A stretch of DNA of 24,375 nt from Desulfatirhabdium sp964549995 (lineage in GTDB: Bacteria > Desulfobacterota > Desulfobacteria > Desulfobacterales > Desulfatirhabdiaceae), in NCBI GenBank assembly GCA_964549995.1, contig CAZJXF010000044.1:1-24375 (forward strand), in the 5' to 3' direction. The position numbers and the translations under genes are program-made. Shown one piece after another: positions 1 through 8,653 of the stretch. The first letter of the stretch is position 1. Each line of letters starts with the position of its first letter. Under the pieces are notes generated by a model. That model saw only the letters and a list, made by a program, of their open reading frames with translations. It had not been told where the DNA came from and ran no database searches.

Positions 1-1016
1 AAGCCCTGTTCGAGAAAAATCCATCGCTTCAGGGGAAGACCATCAGTCTGCCGGTCGTCACCTGCGGCATCACCCATGCCATCAGCGTGTTCGCCGATGT
101 CTGGATCGATCCGGAGGATGTCGTCATCTTCCCGGACATGATGTGGGGCAATTACAACCTGATCCTGAACGTCCGAAAAGGAGCCACGATCGTTCAGTAT
201 CCCATGTTCGACGACCGGTGGGGCTTCAACGTCGATGCCCTTGCCCACTGTATCGAACGAGAGGCGAAAGACCGCGCCAAAGTCGTCGTGTTTCTGAATT
301 TCCCCAACAACCCGACCGGCTACACCATCAACACGGAGGAGGCCGATCGGATCGTTGCCGTTCTGCACCGCGTGGCATCCGGCGGGAAAAACCTCATCGC
401 CGTGATGGACGACGCCTATTTCGGATTGTTCTACGAGCCGGAAACCATCAAGGAATCGCTGTTTGCAAGGCTTGCGGGGCTTCATCCGCGGCTTCTTGCC
501 GTCAAGCTCGACGGTGCCACCAAAGAACATTTTGTCTGGGGGCTTCGGGTGGGGTTCATTACTTACGGAATCGACGGGCTGGATGCAGAAGCCTATCTCG
601 CCCTCGAGAAGAAGACGGCGGGTGCCGTCCGTGGGTCGATTTCGAACGCATCGCATCTGAGTCAGTCCGTGGTTCTGTCGGCGTTCGGCAATCCCAACAG
701 CAAGGAGGATCTCGCCCGAAAATTCGAGATCCTGAAACGACGGGCCAACCGGGTTAAAGCCGTGTTGAGCGATCCGAAATACCGGGATGCCTGGGATGTT
801 TATCCTTTCAATTCGGGATACTTCATGTGCCTGAAGCTCAAGACGGTCGATGCCGAAACCCTGCGGGTGCACTTGTTGAACCGGTATGGGGTGGGGCTGA
901 TCTCGATCGGGAAGACCGATCTGCGGGTGGCCTTCTCCTGTCTCGAGGAGGAAGACATCCAGACCCTGTTCGATCTCGTGCTGCAGGGGGTTCATGACCT
1001 GACGACGGGTGGATGA
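1..1016 (+). CDS. PLP-dependent aminotransferase, class I/II (5' end outside window)
   Basis: The gene is partial: the frame is open from base 3 and the true start lies upstream; the GTG at 87 is internal. The fold-type I aminotransferase signature is visible. There is an N-N-P-T-G motif (about nt 306-320), followed by an acidic run V-M-D-D-A-Y in the position of the Asp that contacts the PLP pyridine nitrogen. The probable Schiff-base lysine is the K codon at 522-524 in D-G-A-T-K-E-H-F, and a W-G-L-R-V-G-F stretch follows it as in aspartate/alanine-type enzymes. The C-terminus (G-V-G-L-I-S-I and R-V-A-F-S-C) matches the small domain. Such enzymes transfer an amino group between an amino acid and a 2-oxo acid in the cytoplasm. 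The substrate cannot be read from this fragment. The stop overlaps the next gene by 4 bp (ATGA), suggesting translational coupling. Family is confident, specificity unknown. Confidence 0.88.
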   Translation, partial: ALFEKNPSLQGKTISLPVVTCGITHAISVFADVWIDPEDVVIFPDMMWGNYNLILNVRKGATIVQYPMFDDRWGFNVDALAHCIEREAKDRAKVVVFLNFPNNPTGYTINTEEADRIVAVLHRVASGGKNLIAVMDDAYFGLFYEPETIKESLFARLAGLHPRLLAVKLDGATKEHFVWGLRVGFITYGIDGLDAEAYLALEKKTAGAVRGSISNASHLSQSVVLSAFGNPNSKEDLARKFEILKRRANRVKAVLSDPKYRDAWDVYPFNSGYFMCLKLKTVDAETLRVHLLNRYGVGLISIGKTDLRVAFSCLEEEDIQTLFDLVLQGVHDLTTGG

Positions 1017-1435
1017 GCATGATTGCTGCGGCGGATGTGACGGTGTTGCGGCTGAAGGGAAGGCCCGAACGATTTTCGGATGTGCTCTCGGATCCGGATA
1101 TCGACATCCGCCGCAAACGGCAACCCATCCCTCACAAGCTGCCCATCCGGTGCGTCGCATGCCGGGAGACGGTGACCGAGGAGCGATATCGCATCTCCGT
1201 CCGGGACAGCCATGTGCATGTCTTCACCAACCCCTACGGCATCGTCTTCGAGATCGGATGCTTCGAGCTGGCGCCGGGATGCCGGCTTGTCGGTCCCCCT
1301 TCCGACGAGTTCACCTGGTTCCCCGGCTTCAGCTGGCAGATCGCTGTCTGCAGCGGATGTGAGAACCATCTGGGCTGGCGGTTCACTTCGGACGTCCGCA
1401 TTTTCTGGGCGCTGGTTCTGGATCGGCTGGTCTGA
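1013..1435 (+). CDS. Cereblon-like CULT-domain protein
   Basis: This 140-residue protein is almost entirely one CULT domain, the thalidomide-binding domain of cereblon that also occurs as stand-alone bacterial proteins. Two zinc-type pairs are present, C47-V-A-C50 and C113-S-G-C116. The aromatic cage is intact: W102, W108 and W122, spaced +6 and +14 as in human cereblon W380/W386/W400, with F124 in the place of human F402. The surrounding motifs T-N-P-Y-G (72-76), G-P-P-S (94-97), T-W-F-P-G-F-S-W (101-108), H-L-G-W-R-F (119-124) and the terminal F-W-A-L follow the family. Human H378, just before the first cage tryptophan, is F100 here. No signal peptide or membrane segment is seen, so it is probably cytoplasmic. 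It overlaps the aminotransferase stop by 4 bp. The fold call is firm; the natural ligand is unknown, though related domains bind cyclic imides and uridine-like rings. Confidence 0.86.
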   Translation: MSMIAAADVTVLRLKGRPERFSDVLSDPDIDIRRKRQPIPHKLPIRCVACRETVTEERYRISVRDSHVHVFTNPYGIVFEIGCFELAPGCRLVGPPSDEFTWFPGFSWQIAVCSGCENHLGWRFTSDVRIFWALVLDRLV

Positions 1436-1513
1436 GCCGTTCCGCTGAGGTCCTCCCTTTCCTATCGACGGCTCAGCGGATCAGCGGATCATTGTCCTCA
1501 TGAGGGCTTTCTC

Positions 1514-4500
1514 ATGAAAATGTCCATTCAAAACAAGCTCATCCTCACCGTGCTCGTCTGTCAGGCCGTCATCATCGGCTCCCTCATCCTCTACACCACT
1601 ATCACCAGCCGGGAAAAGGCCATTCAGGCCGCCTATCAGATCGTCATGACGGCCGCCAGGGATCAGGCAGGCATCGTCCAGCGGGAACTCGACAGAACCG
1701 TTCAATCGACCCGGACGATGGCAAGCACTTTTTCCGCTGTGAAAAACCCCGAATCCGTGCTGAACCTAAACCGGGAATCGGCCAAGGTGATGTTGAAACA
1801 CCTGCTCACCGTCAACCCGGCCTTTCTTTCGGTCTATACCATCTGGGAGCCCGATGCCTTCGATTTGATGGATGAAGCCTTCAGCGGTCTTGCCGGAAGC
1901 GATGCCTCCGGTCGGTTCATTCCCTGTTGGGTGCGAAAGGGGGATCGGATCGTTCTCGAGGCATCGAAGGATTACGAAAACCACGAGAAGGGTGATTATT
2001 ACATCCTTCCCAGGCAGAGCGGAAAAGATCGGATCGTCGGGCCTTACCTCTACGAGCTGGACCAGACCAAACGATGGATCGTATCGGTTGTATCGCCTAT
2101 TCTGTATGACAATCGGTTTTATGGCATCGTCGGAGCCGACATCCCGATCGAACGGATGGCCGATCTCATCGAAAATCGGCCCCTTTTTCACGGACCAACG
2201 CAGATCACCCTGATGGCATCTTCCGGAATCCTTCTGGCCTCCACCGAACATGCGGCATTCATCGGAAAACCCCTTGCAGCCTTCCAACCCGAAGTCTTCG
2301 AGCGCATTCAGCCCCATATCCGCAGCCCGCAGGCTGCCGTCGAGATCGGAGACACCCTCGTCGCCGTCGCATCCATTGAAACCGGTGCAACCAACGAACC
2401 GTGGATTGTTCTGCTTTCCGTTCCCCGCTCGATTATTCTGGCAGAAGCCTCCTCCGAGGCCGGCAAGCATCTGGCCGTCGGCATTCTGATGGCTATGGGG
2501 ACGGTTCTCGTCATCTCGATCTTCATCCGACAGCATCTCAAACCCCTCGGAGAAATCCGTAAGGCGGCCCGTCAGGTGGCACTGGGCAGCCTCGAGCTGC
2601 CGGAAATCGATGTCCGCAACGACGAAATCGGTCAAATGTACCAGAGCTTTCTCGACATGGTCGGCTCCATCCGGACGATCAGCAAATCCGTCGAGGCGAT
2701 CGCTGTCGGCGACTTCAGTCAGAAGGTGGAACTGCGAAGCGATTTCGACACGCTGGGGAAGTCGGTCAATGTGATGATCGACAACGTCACCAAGATCGTC
2801 GTGCAGTTGCACAAAATCGCCGAAGGAAGCTACTCCGACAAGATTCAGCCTTTCTCGGAAAGGGACCAGCTCGGCACAGCCCTCTACCGTCTGACCGACT
2901 CCCTCAAGAAAATGCGGGAGCTCAATGAAAAGCAGAATGCGATCAAGTCCGCTCAGATGGAACTCAACAACACCATGCGGGGTGAGCAGGACACGGCGGA
3001 GCTGGCCTCCCGGGTGATTTCCTATCTGTGTCGGTATCTCGAGGCTCCGATGGGTGCCTTCTTTCTGTACGAGCCCGAAGAAGGGATGCTGCGGCTGTGC
3101 GGGACGTACGCCTATCGGAAGCGTCGAAAGCTCATCAACGGGTTTCGGATCGGGGAGGGGCTGGTTGGGCAGGCGGCCCTCGAGAAGTCGATCCTTCAGC
3201 TTACCGATCTTCCGGCATCCTATGTGCCGGTGCAGTCCGGTCTGGGGCAGGCGGTGCCGAAGGCCGTCGTGGTGGTTCCACTGCTTGTCGAGGATGAGCT
3301 GAAGGGGGTGATCGAAATCGGTGCGATGACGGAGTTCAGCGAAGAGGCCCTCGCCTTTCTGGAGCTTGCGGCCCCGCAGATCGCCATCGCCGTGCATTCG
3401 GCCCAGTCCCGAACCCGGATGAAGGCCCTTCTCGAACAGACCCGGCTTCAGGCCGAACAGCTGCAGCGGCAGCAGGATGCGCTGCAGCAGACGAACCGGG
3501 AACTCGAGGAGCAGACCCGCGCCCTTCGCGCTTCGGAAGCCAGGCTGCAGGCTCAACAGGAGGAACTGCGTCAGGCCAACGAAGAGCTCCAGGAACAGAC
3601 CCAGCTTCTGGAGGAGCAGAAGGAAGACATCCAAAAGAAGAATCTGGAACTCGAGATGGCGGGCAAACTCATCGCCGAAAAGGCTGAAGCTCTCGAGAAG
3701 ATCAGCCGGTACAAGAGCGAGTTTCTGGCGAACATGTCCCACGAGCTGCGTACCCCTCTGAACAGCATTTTGCTCTTGTCGAAGATGATGGCCGACAACC
3801 GGGACGGAAACCTCACCGAAAAGCAGGTGGAGTTCGCCCGGACGATACACGCTTCCGGAAGCGACCTGCTCAAGCTCATCAACGAAGTGCTCGATCTGTC
3901 GAAGGTGGAAGCCGGAAAAATGGAGCTTCACATCGAATCGGTTGCGATCGGAGAAATCGCAGCGACGATTCGACGCAACTTTCAGCATATCGCCAAGAAC
4001 AAAGGACTTTCCTTCGATGTCATCGAGGAAAAGGACCTTCCGACAGAGATTACGACGGACCGACAGCGCATCGAGCAGATTCTGAAGAATTTCCTCTCCA
4101 ATGCCTTCAAATTCACCGCAACCGGGGGAATCACGGTGCGGATGCATCGGCCCCGCGGCATGAAGCTTTCGCAGAGCAGGCTCGATCCGGAGAAGGCCGT
4201 CGCTTTCTCGGTGACCGATACCGGAATCGGCATTCCGAAAGACAAGCAGGATATCGTGTTCGAAGCCTTCCGGCAGGCCGACGGATCGACCAGCCGAAAA
4301 TACGGCGGAACGGGTCTTGGCCTTTCCATTTCGCTCGAGCTGGCGAAGTATTTGGGCGGCGAGATTCAACTGGTCAGCGAAGAAAACCGGGGAAGTACCT
4401 TTACCCTGATCCTTCCCGAAGTCTGCGCCAAGCCCGATGAGAGCGGCAAACCGAAGTCTCCGAAGACAGCGGGGGCTGTTGTCCGTCCATCGGAAGTCGG

Positions 4501-5845
4501 GGCAAAGGTAGGGGGGCAGCAGCCGAAAACAGCGGAACGGTCCCTGTCGCCGAAAGAGGTTGCTGGGACCGGCGAAACGGCGGGGGATGCTTCGTCGGAT
4601 GCACCGGTATCGCCGAAGGAACCGATGAGCGCTTCGGAGGAAATTGCCGACGACCGCAAGGAACTTCAACCCACGGATCGCAAGATTCTCATCATCGAGG
4701 ACGATCCCCATTTCGCCCGGATTCTCTGTGACCTATCGCACGATCGGGGATTCAAGGTGCTGGTGGCCGACAACGGCGAGACAGGGCTGCACTTTGCCGA
4801 TTACTACAAACCCGATGCCGTCATTCTCGATGTGAACCTTCCGGGAATGGACGGCTGGACGGTGCTCGAGCGGCTGAAGGCGAATTCGGAAACCCGTCAT
4901 ATTCCCGTTCATGTCATTTCGGCGAACGACCGTCCCTTGAATGCCCTCAAGATGGGGGCCATCGGGTACATGACCAAGCCGATCAGCATGGATGAACTCA
5001 ACGGGGTGTACGCCCGAATCGAGCATAAGATCGATTCTCCGGTGCGATCAATTCTGCTGGTCGAAGACGATCCGACCCAGAGCGAGGCGGTTCGGGAACT
5101 GCTTGCCGACGATCGGGTAACGATCGTGGCTGTTCAAAGCGGCGGGGAGGCGATGAAGGCGCTCGGTCGAGAGCCCTTCGACTGCATGATCCTCGATATC
5201 GGACTTCCGGACATGTCCGGCGTCGAGCTTTTGTCCCAGGTCCGAAACGATCCGAAGCTTCGGGATCTGCCTGTCATCGTGTATACGGGTCGGGAGCTGA
5301 CCCCGCAGGAATCGGCCATTGTTCAGGACTATGCGGAGATGATCGTCGTGAAAGACGCTCGATCTCCCGACCGGCTGCTCGAGGAAGCCACCCTTTTTCT
5401 GCATCTGGTCGAGTCGGAATTGCCTGCCGAAAAGAAGCGGATGCTCCAGCGCATCCATGACCGGGAAGCGGTCTTTCAAGGGAAGAAGATTCTTTTGGTG
5501 GACGATGACATGCGAAACGTCTATGCCATCACGAACATTCTCGAAGAAAAAGGGATGCGGGTCGTCATCGGGAAGAACGGCAAGGAGGGGATCGAGAAAC
5601 TCAATGCCGATCCGGAGATCGATCTCGTGTTGATGGATATCATGATGCCGGTGATGGACGGATATGAAGCCATGCGGCAGATTCGAGCGATGGATGCCTA
5701 CCGAAAGCTGCCCATCATCGCCCTGACCGCAAAGGCCATGAAAGGCGACAAGGCCCTGTGCATCGAGGCGGGAGCCAACGACTATCTGGCGAAACCGTTT
5801 GAGACCGAAAAACTCTTGTCCATGCTGCGGGTTTGGTTGTATTAG
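1514..5845 (+). CDS. Hybrid sensor histidine kinase with dCache-like sensor, GAF and three receiver domains
   Basis: This is a 1443-residue membrane two-component hybrid kinase. TM1 spans about residues 9-30. It is followed by a ~290-residue extracytoplasmic sensor resembling dCache_1, TM2 (about 320-340), HAMP (about 341-390) and a second HAMP-like stretch to ~470. A GAF domain (about 494-630) and a glutamine/glutamate-rich coiled coil (about 640-735) come next. The HisKA H-box has H743 in M-S-H-E-L-R-T-P-L. The ATPase domain shows the N-box L-S-N-A-F-K-F-T, D-T-G-I-G-I-P, and G-G-T-G-L-G-L-S. A low-complexity linker leads to three receivers (about 1057-1175, 1178-1295, 1324-1443) with phosphoacceptors D1106, D1228 and D1375. 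No DNA-binding or Hpt domain is present, so output goes to a partner or stays within the receiver chain. The start has a GAGGG Shine-Dalgarno at 1502-1506. The stimulus is unknown. Confidence 0.93.
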   Translation: MKMSIQNKLILTVLVCQAVIIGSLILYTTITSREKAIQAAYQIVMTAARDQAGIVQRELDRTVQSTRTMASTFSAVKNPESVLNLNRESAKVMLKHLLTVNPAFLSVYTIWEPDAFDLMDEAFSGLAGSDASGRFIPCWVRKGDRIVLEASKDYENHEKGDYYILPRQSGKDRIVGPYLYELDQTKRWIVSVVSPILYDNRFYGIVGADIPIERMADLIENRPLFHGPTQITLMASSGILLASTEHAAFIGKPLAAFQPEVFERIQPHIRSPQAAVEIGDTLVAVASIETGATNEPWIVLLSVPRSIILAEASSEAGKHLAVGILMAMGTVLVISIFIRQHLKPLGEIRKAARQVALGSLELPEIDVRNDEIGQMYQSFLDMVGSIRTISKSVEAIAVGDFSQKVELRSDFDTLGKSVNVMIDNVTKIVVQLHKIAEGSYSDKIQPFSERDQLGTALYRLTDSLKKMRELNEKQNAIKSAQMELNNTMRGEQDTAELASRVISYLCRYLEAPMGAFFLYEPEEGMLRLCGTYAYRKRRKLINGFRIGEGLVGQAALEKSILQLTDLPASYVPVQSGLGQAVPKAVVVVPLLVEDELKGVIEIGAMTEFSEEALAFLELAAPQIAIAVHSAQSRTRMKALLEQTRLQAEQLQRQQDALQQTNRELEEQTRALRASEARLQAQQEELRQANEELQEQTQLLEEQKEDIQKKNLELEMAGKLIAEKAEALEKISRYKSEFLANMSHELRTPLNSILLLSKMMADNRDGNLTEKQVEFARTIHASGSDLLKLINEVLDLSKVEAGKMELHIESVAIGEIAATIRRNFQHIAKNKGLSFDVIEEKDLPTEITTDRQRIEQILKNFLSNAFKFTATGGITVRMHRPRGMKLSQSRLDPEKAVAFSVTDTGIGIPKDKQDIVFEAFRQADGSTSRKYGGTGLGLSISLELAKYLGGEIQLVSEENRGSTFTLILPEVCAKPDESGKPKSPKTAGAVVRPSEVGAKVGGQQPKTAERSLSPKEVAGTGETAGDASSDAPVSPKEPMSASEEIADDRKELQPTDRKILIIEDDPHFARILCDLSHDRGFKVLVADNGETGLHFADYYKPDAVILDVNLPGMDGWTVLERLKANSETRHIPVHVISANDRPLNALKMGAIGYMTKPISMDELNGVYARIEHKIDSPVRSILLVEDDPTQSEAVRELLADDRVTIVAVQSGGEAMKALGREPFDCMILDIGLPDMSGVELLSQVRNDPKLRDLPVIVYTGRELTPQESAIVQDYAEMIVVKDARSPDRLLEEATLFLHLVESELPAEKKRMLQRIHDREAVFQGKKILLVDDDMRNVYAITNILEEKGMRVVIGKNGKEGIEKLNADPEIDLVLMDIMMPVMDGYEAMRQIRAMDAYRKLPIIALTAKAMKGDKALCIEAGANDYLAKPFETEKLLSMLRVWLY

Positions 5846-5918
5846 TGCGAATGGAATGCGGAAGTTGTGATTTGCTGGAAGGTAGGATAAGGCAAAAACT
5901 TTTTTTGGAGGTACCATC

Positions 5919-8618
5919 ATGAAAGGGCTTCTTCCAAGAACAATCGGCCTACTTTTTTGCCTCGTGTTGTTCTTGCCCGTAGTGGGATGGGCGGATCCTG
6001 TTGCCAAGATCGACTTGTCGGCCGACCCGGTGTCCATTCCTGCGGATGGCAATCATTCGGTATCCATTACCGCAACATTGACGGACAGAAATGGTTTACC
6101 ACCCAGTGCAACAAACGTTACGTTTACCACAACCCGTGGTGTATTCAAGAACGGACTGAAAACCTATACGGAAACTGGTGCAGGGGCATCAGGAATAGTT
6201 ATCGTGTCGTTGATGGCACTTGCAGGTGATGCGGGTATTGCAGAGGTGACCTGTGAGGCAGATGGCGTGAAACAATATATCGCTGTCATCTTTGAGGCCG
6301 CCGCGACGATGACGCTGGTGGCAAATCCAACTTCGATACCTGCAGACGGTGCCAGCTCCTCGAGAATTACGGCGACATTGACCGGAAGCAATCAATCTCC
6401 AGTGCCATCCGGAACACCGGTGACCTTTACGACCGACAAGGGCAAGTTCCAGAACGGACAGCAAACCATCACTGAAGTCACATTGTATTCAACCGGTAGT
6501 ACCTCTGAGGTCAGTGTGTCCTTAATTTCCGATACGTCTCCGGGGGTTGCACATGTTGTCTGTTCGTCAAACGGCATTACCCAGCAGGTAAACGTTTCCA
6601 TGGGTTACCTACCAACCGCTACGATCACCTTGAGCGCAGATCCATTGATGATTCCGGCAGATGGAAAAAGCTCGTCCTTGATCACAGCAACATTATTGGA
6701 CTCAAGCGGCGCGCCGGTTCCGGTGGGTACGGAGGCGATATTTACGACGAATCATGGTACCTTCAGCAACAGGCAACAGACGATCACGTTATCCACGACC
6801 AGCAGTAACGGAATCATCAAGGTATCCTTGATTGCAGGTACTGAAAACAGTATCGCGGAGGTGGTCTGTACCTCCAATGGGGTATCCCAGAAAATCGTCA
6901 TTGGGATCGGTTCCAGTATTGGAGGGATCACATTGACAGCAACCCCCCTCAAAATACCGGCGGATGGTGTAAGTTCGTCGTTGATAGCCGCACGGATTGT
7001 AGATCAAAATAATAATCTGATTCCTGCTGGTACTATGGTAAGGTTTACCACCAATTTGGGTAAATTTGCCAACGGACAAAAAACAATCGAGATTGTTACT
7101 ACAGTAGGGTACATAGCAGCGCCAAGTAATGCTGTGGCATCTCTCATGGCAGACACCGTTCCTGGTAAGGCGTTGGTGACTTGTAGCAGCGGGGGTGTTA
7201 CACAGGCCATAACCGTTGAGATGGGTGAGAAGCCTGCTGCAACGATTCAGCTTGCAGCGAATCCAACCAAGATTCCGGCAGATGGAAACAGTTCGGCCGT
7301 CATTACGGCAACCCTTACCGATAGCGGGGGGAATCCCGTTGCGAATGGCACCGCTGTCACATTTACTACCACTCTGGGAATATTCAGAAACAACTCGCAG
7401 TCTATTACCGAGTTGATCAGCAACAATGCCGGAACGGTCAGCGTATCGCTGATGAGTGGTACAACGAATGGAATTGCGACCATCGTATGCTCCGCCAATG
7501 GTGTTACCCAACAAATAAGCATTCAGATTGGTGAGCTACCTGTATCCTCAATCGAATTGTCTGCCAATCCGAAAATCCTGTTTGCCGATGGCCATAGCAC
7601 TTCGACCATAACGGCCATTTTAAAAGACAGCTTGGGAAGATCAGTTGGGAAGGGGACTTCGGTTACGTTTTCAGCGACAACCCGATTAGGCCGTTTTGTA
7701 AATGGAGATTTCAACATTACGGTTTCAACTCAGGACGATAGCGGAAGCATCAGCGTATCCCTGATAGCTGGCGATACTTCCGGCGTTGAAAAAATCGTGT
7801 GTACGTCGAGCGGGGTATCTCAAAGCGTTGATGTCAAGATCATCCTGCTTCAATATGAATTTGAACCCAACAATGAAATGGGGGAGGCAAATTGGATCAC
7901 ATTTGGAGATGCTTTCTCGGCACAGCTTGCATCTCCCTACGATGTCGACTGGTATGTGTTCGATATAACCCAGGTTGGCAAAATCCAGATTAATTTTATA
8001 ACGACTGCTATTCCGAAGGGGGCGGGATGCGAAGGAGGGACCTCTACGGTCGGTACCTACCGGGTGGATGTCCGAAATGCAGACAACAACGTGATCATGT
8101 CCTATCAGAATGTCGATTGCAATCTGGATAACGGCTATTGGGAAGCCGGTATCGGTAGTCCTGGAAGATACTATATCGTGGTGTACTGTCCACGATTACC
8201 CGATAACAGCCACTACCTGTCAACAACCTATTATATTTCTTTGTTCAAGGAAACCAACAATCTATGTACGCCCAATATTCGAGCCAACGGTAAGGATGGC
8301 CTTCTGACAGCAACCACATCGCAACCCGTTACGATTCAAGTTGATATGGATGCGGGAAAACAGCGCGGATTGATCGGGGATTGGTGGCTGGTATTGGATT
8401 CTCCTTGGGGGTATTATTCCTTGACCAATGCCGGGTGGGTTCCAGGTATTGTTGCCTTGGCGCAATATCCTCTGGTTGATTTTAATCCGATTACCATCCT
8501 GTATAATTATCTTTCTGCAGGAGATTATATTTTTTACTTCGCCGTTGACGTAAAACCGAACGGCGTTCTGGAAACGCCATTCTACTACGATTACGTGAAG
8601 GTCCATATCGGTTGGTGA
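5919..8618 (+). CDS. Secreted multi-Ig-repeat (Big_1/invasin-like) protein with PPC-like C-terminal domain
   Basis: This 899-residue protein starts with a Sec signal peptide: basic start, hydrophobic core at about 9-22, probable cleavage after G-W-A (residue 25). Six tandem Ig-like domains of ~100-105 residues follow, starting near residues 28, 129, 234, 335, 440 and 541. Each opens with x-I-x-L-x-A-x-P and I-P-A-D-G, and carries T-F-T-T, G-x-F and V-S-L strands as in bacterial Big_1 domains. After ~645 comes F-E-P-N-N-E and D-V-D-W-Y-V-F-D-I, resembling bacterial pre-peptidase C-terminal (PPC) domains, then ~120 unassigned residues. No LPXTG, lipobox, autotransporter barrel or membrane anchor is seen. 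It is probably an exported or cell-surface structural or adhesive protein, by analogy only. A strong ribosome site GGAGGT (5907-5912) sits 6 bp before ATG. G+C is well below that of neighbours, which suggests transfer or different selection. Confidence 0.88.
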   Translation: MKGLLPRTIGLLFCLVLFLPVVGWADPVAKIDLSADPVSIPADGNHSVSITATLTDRNGLPPSATNVTFTTTRGVFKNGLKTYTETGAGASGIVIVSLMALAGDAGIAEVTCEADGVKQYIAVIFEAAATMTLVANPTSIPADGASSSRITATLTGSNQSPVPSGTPVTFTTDKGKFQNGQQTITEVTLYSTGSTSEVSVSLISDTSPGVAHVVCSSNGITQQVNVSMGYLPTATITLSADPLMIPADGKSSSLITATLLDSSGAPVPVGTEAIFTTNHGTFSNRQQTITLSTTSSNGIIKVSLIAGTENSIAEVVCTSNGVSQKIVIGIGSSIGGITLTATPLKIPADGVSSSLIAARIVDQNNNLIPAGTMVRFTTNLGKFANGQKTIEIVTTVGYIAAPSNAVASLMADTVPGKALVTCSSGGVTQAITVEMGEKPAATIQLAANPTKIPADGNSSAVITATLTDSGGNPVANGTAVTFTTTLGIFRNNSQSITELISNNAGTVSVSLMSGTTNGIATIVCSANGVTQQISIQIGELPVSSIELSANPKILFADGHSTSTITAILKDSLGRSVGKGTSVTFSATTRLGRFVNGDFNITVSTQDDSGSISVSLIAGDTSGVEKIVCTSSGVSQSVDVKIILLQYEFEPNNEMGEANWITFGDAFSAQLASPYDVDWYVFDITQVGKIQINFITTAIPKGAGCEGGTSTVGTYRVDVRNADNNVIMSYQNVDCNLDNGYWEAGIGSPGRYYIVVYCPRLPDNSHYLSTTYYISLFKETNNLCTPNIRANGKDGLLTATTSQPVTIQVDMDAGKQRGLIGDWWLVLDSPWGYYSLTNAGWVPGIVALAQYPLVDFNPITILYNYLSAGDYIFYFAVDVKPNGVLETPFYYDYVKVHIGW
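6000..7850 (+). repeat. Six tandem ~310-bp repeats encoding Ig-like domains
   Basis: Units begin near 6000, 6303, 6618, 6921, 7236 and 7539. The best conserved core encodes I-P-A-D-G-x-S-S; the sixth unit diverges there (L-F-A-D-G). The units have diverged at DNA level, so this is an old domain amplification and not a recent slippage array. Confidence 0.9.
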
Positions 8619-8653
8619 AGGAAGGAGCTCATGATCATGGTTGCATCCCATCA

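Noticed and set aside
1432..1476. Inverted repeat CTGAGCCGT / ACGGCTCAG between the CULT gene and the kinase gene
   Set aside because: It has a 27-nt loop and no T-run, so it is not a convincing intrinsic terminator. It may be coincidence.
1766..4711. A 981-codon open frame on the minus strand opposite the histidine kinase gene
   Set aside because: The plus strand encodes a well-supported domain series over the same bases. The antisense translation has no recognisable domain and reflects codon bias of the kinase gene.
6000..7850. Regular spacing of repeats considered as a CRISPR-like or satellite array
   Set aside because: The period is ~310 bp, the reading frame is continuous and the units are Ig-like protein domains.
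8619..8653. Possible bidirectional terminator between the convergent Ig-repeat and DUF2156 genes
   Set aside because: Only a weak ATGAT/ATCAT pairing is present, without a GC-rich stem or T-run.
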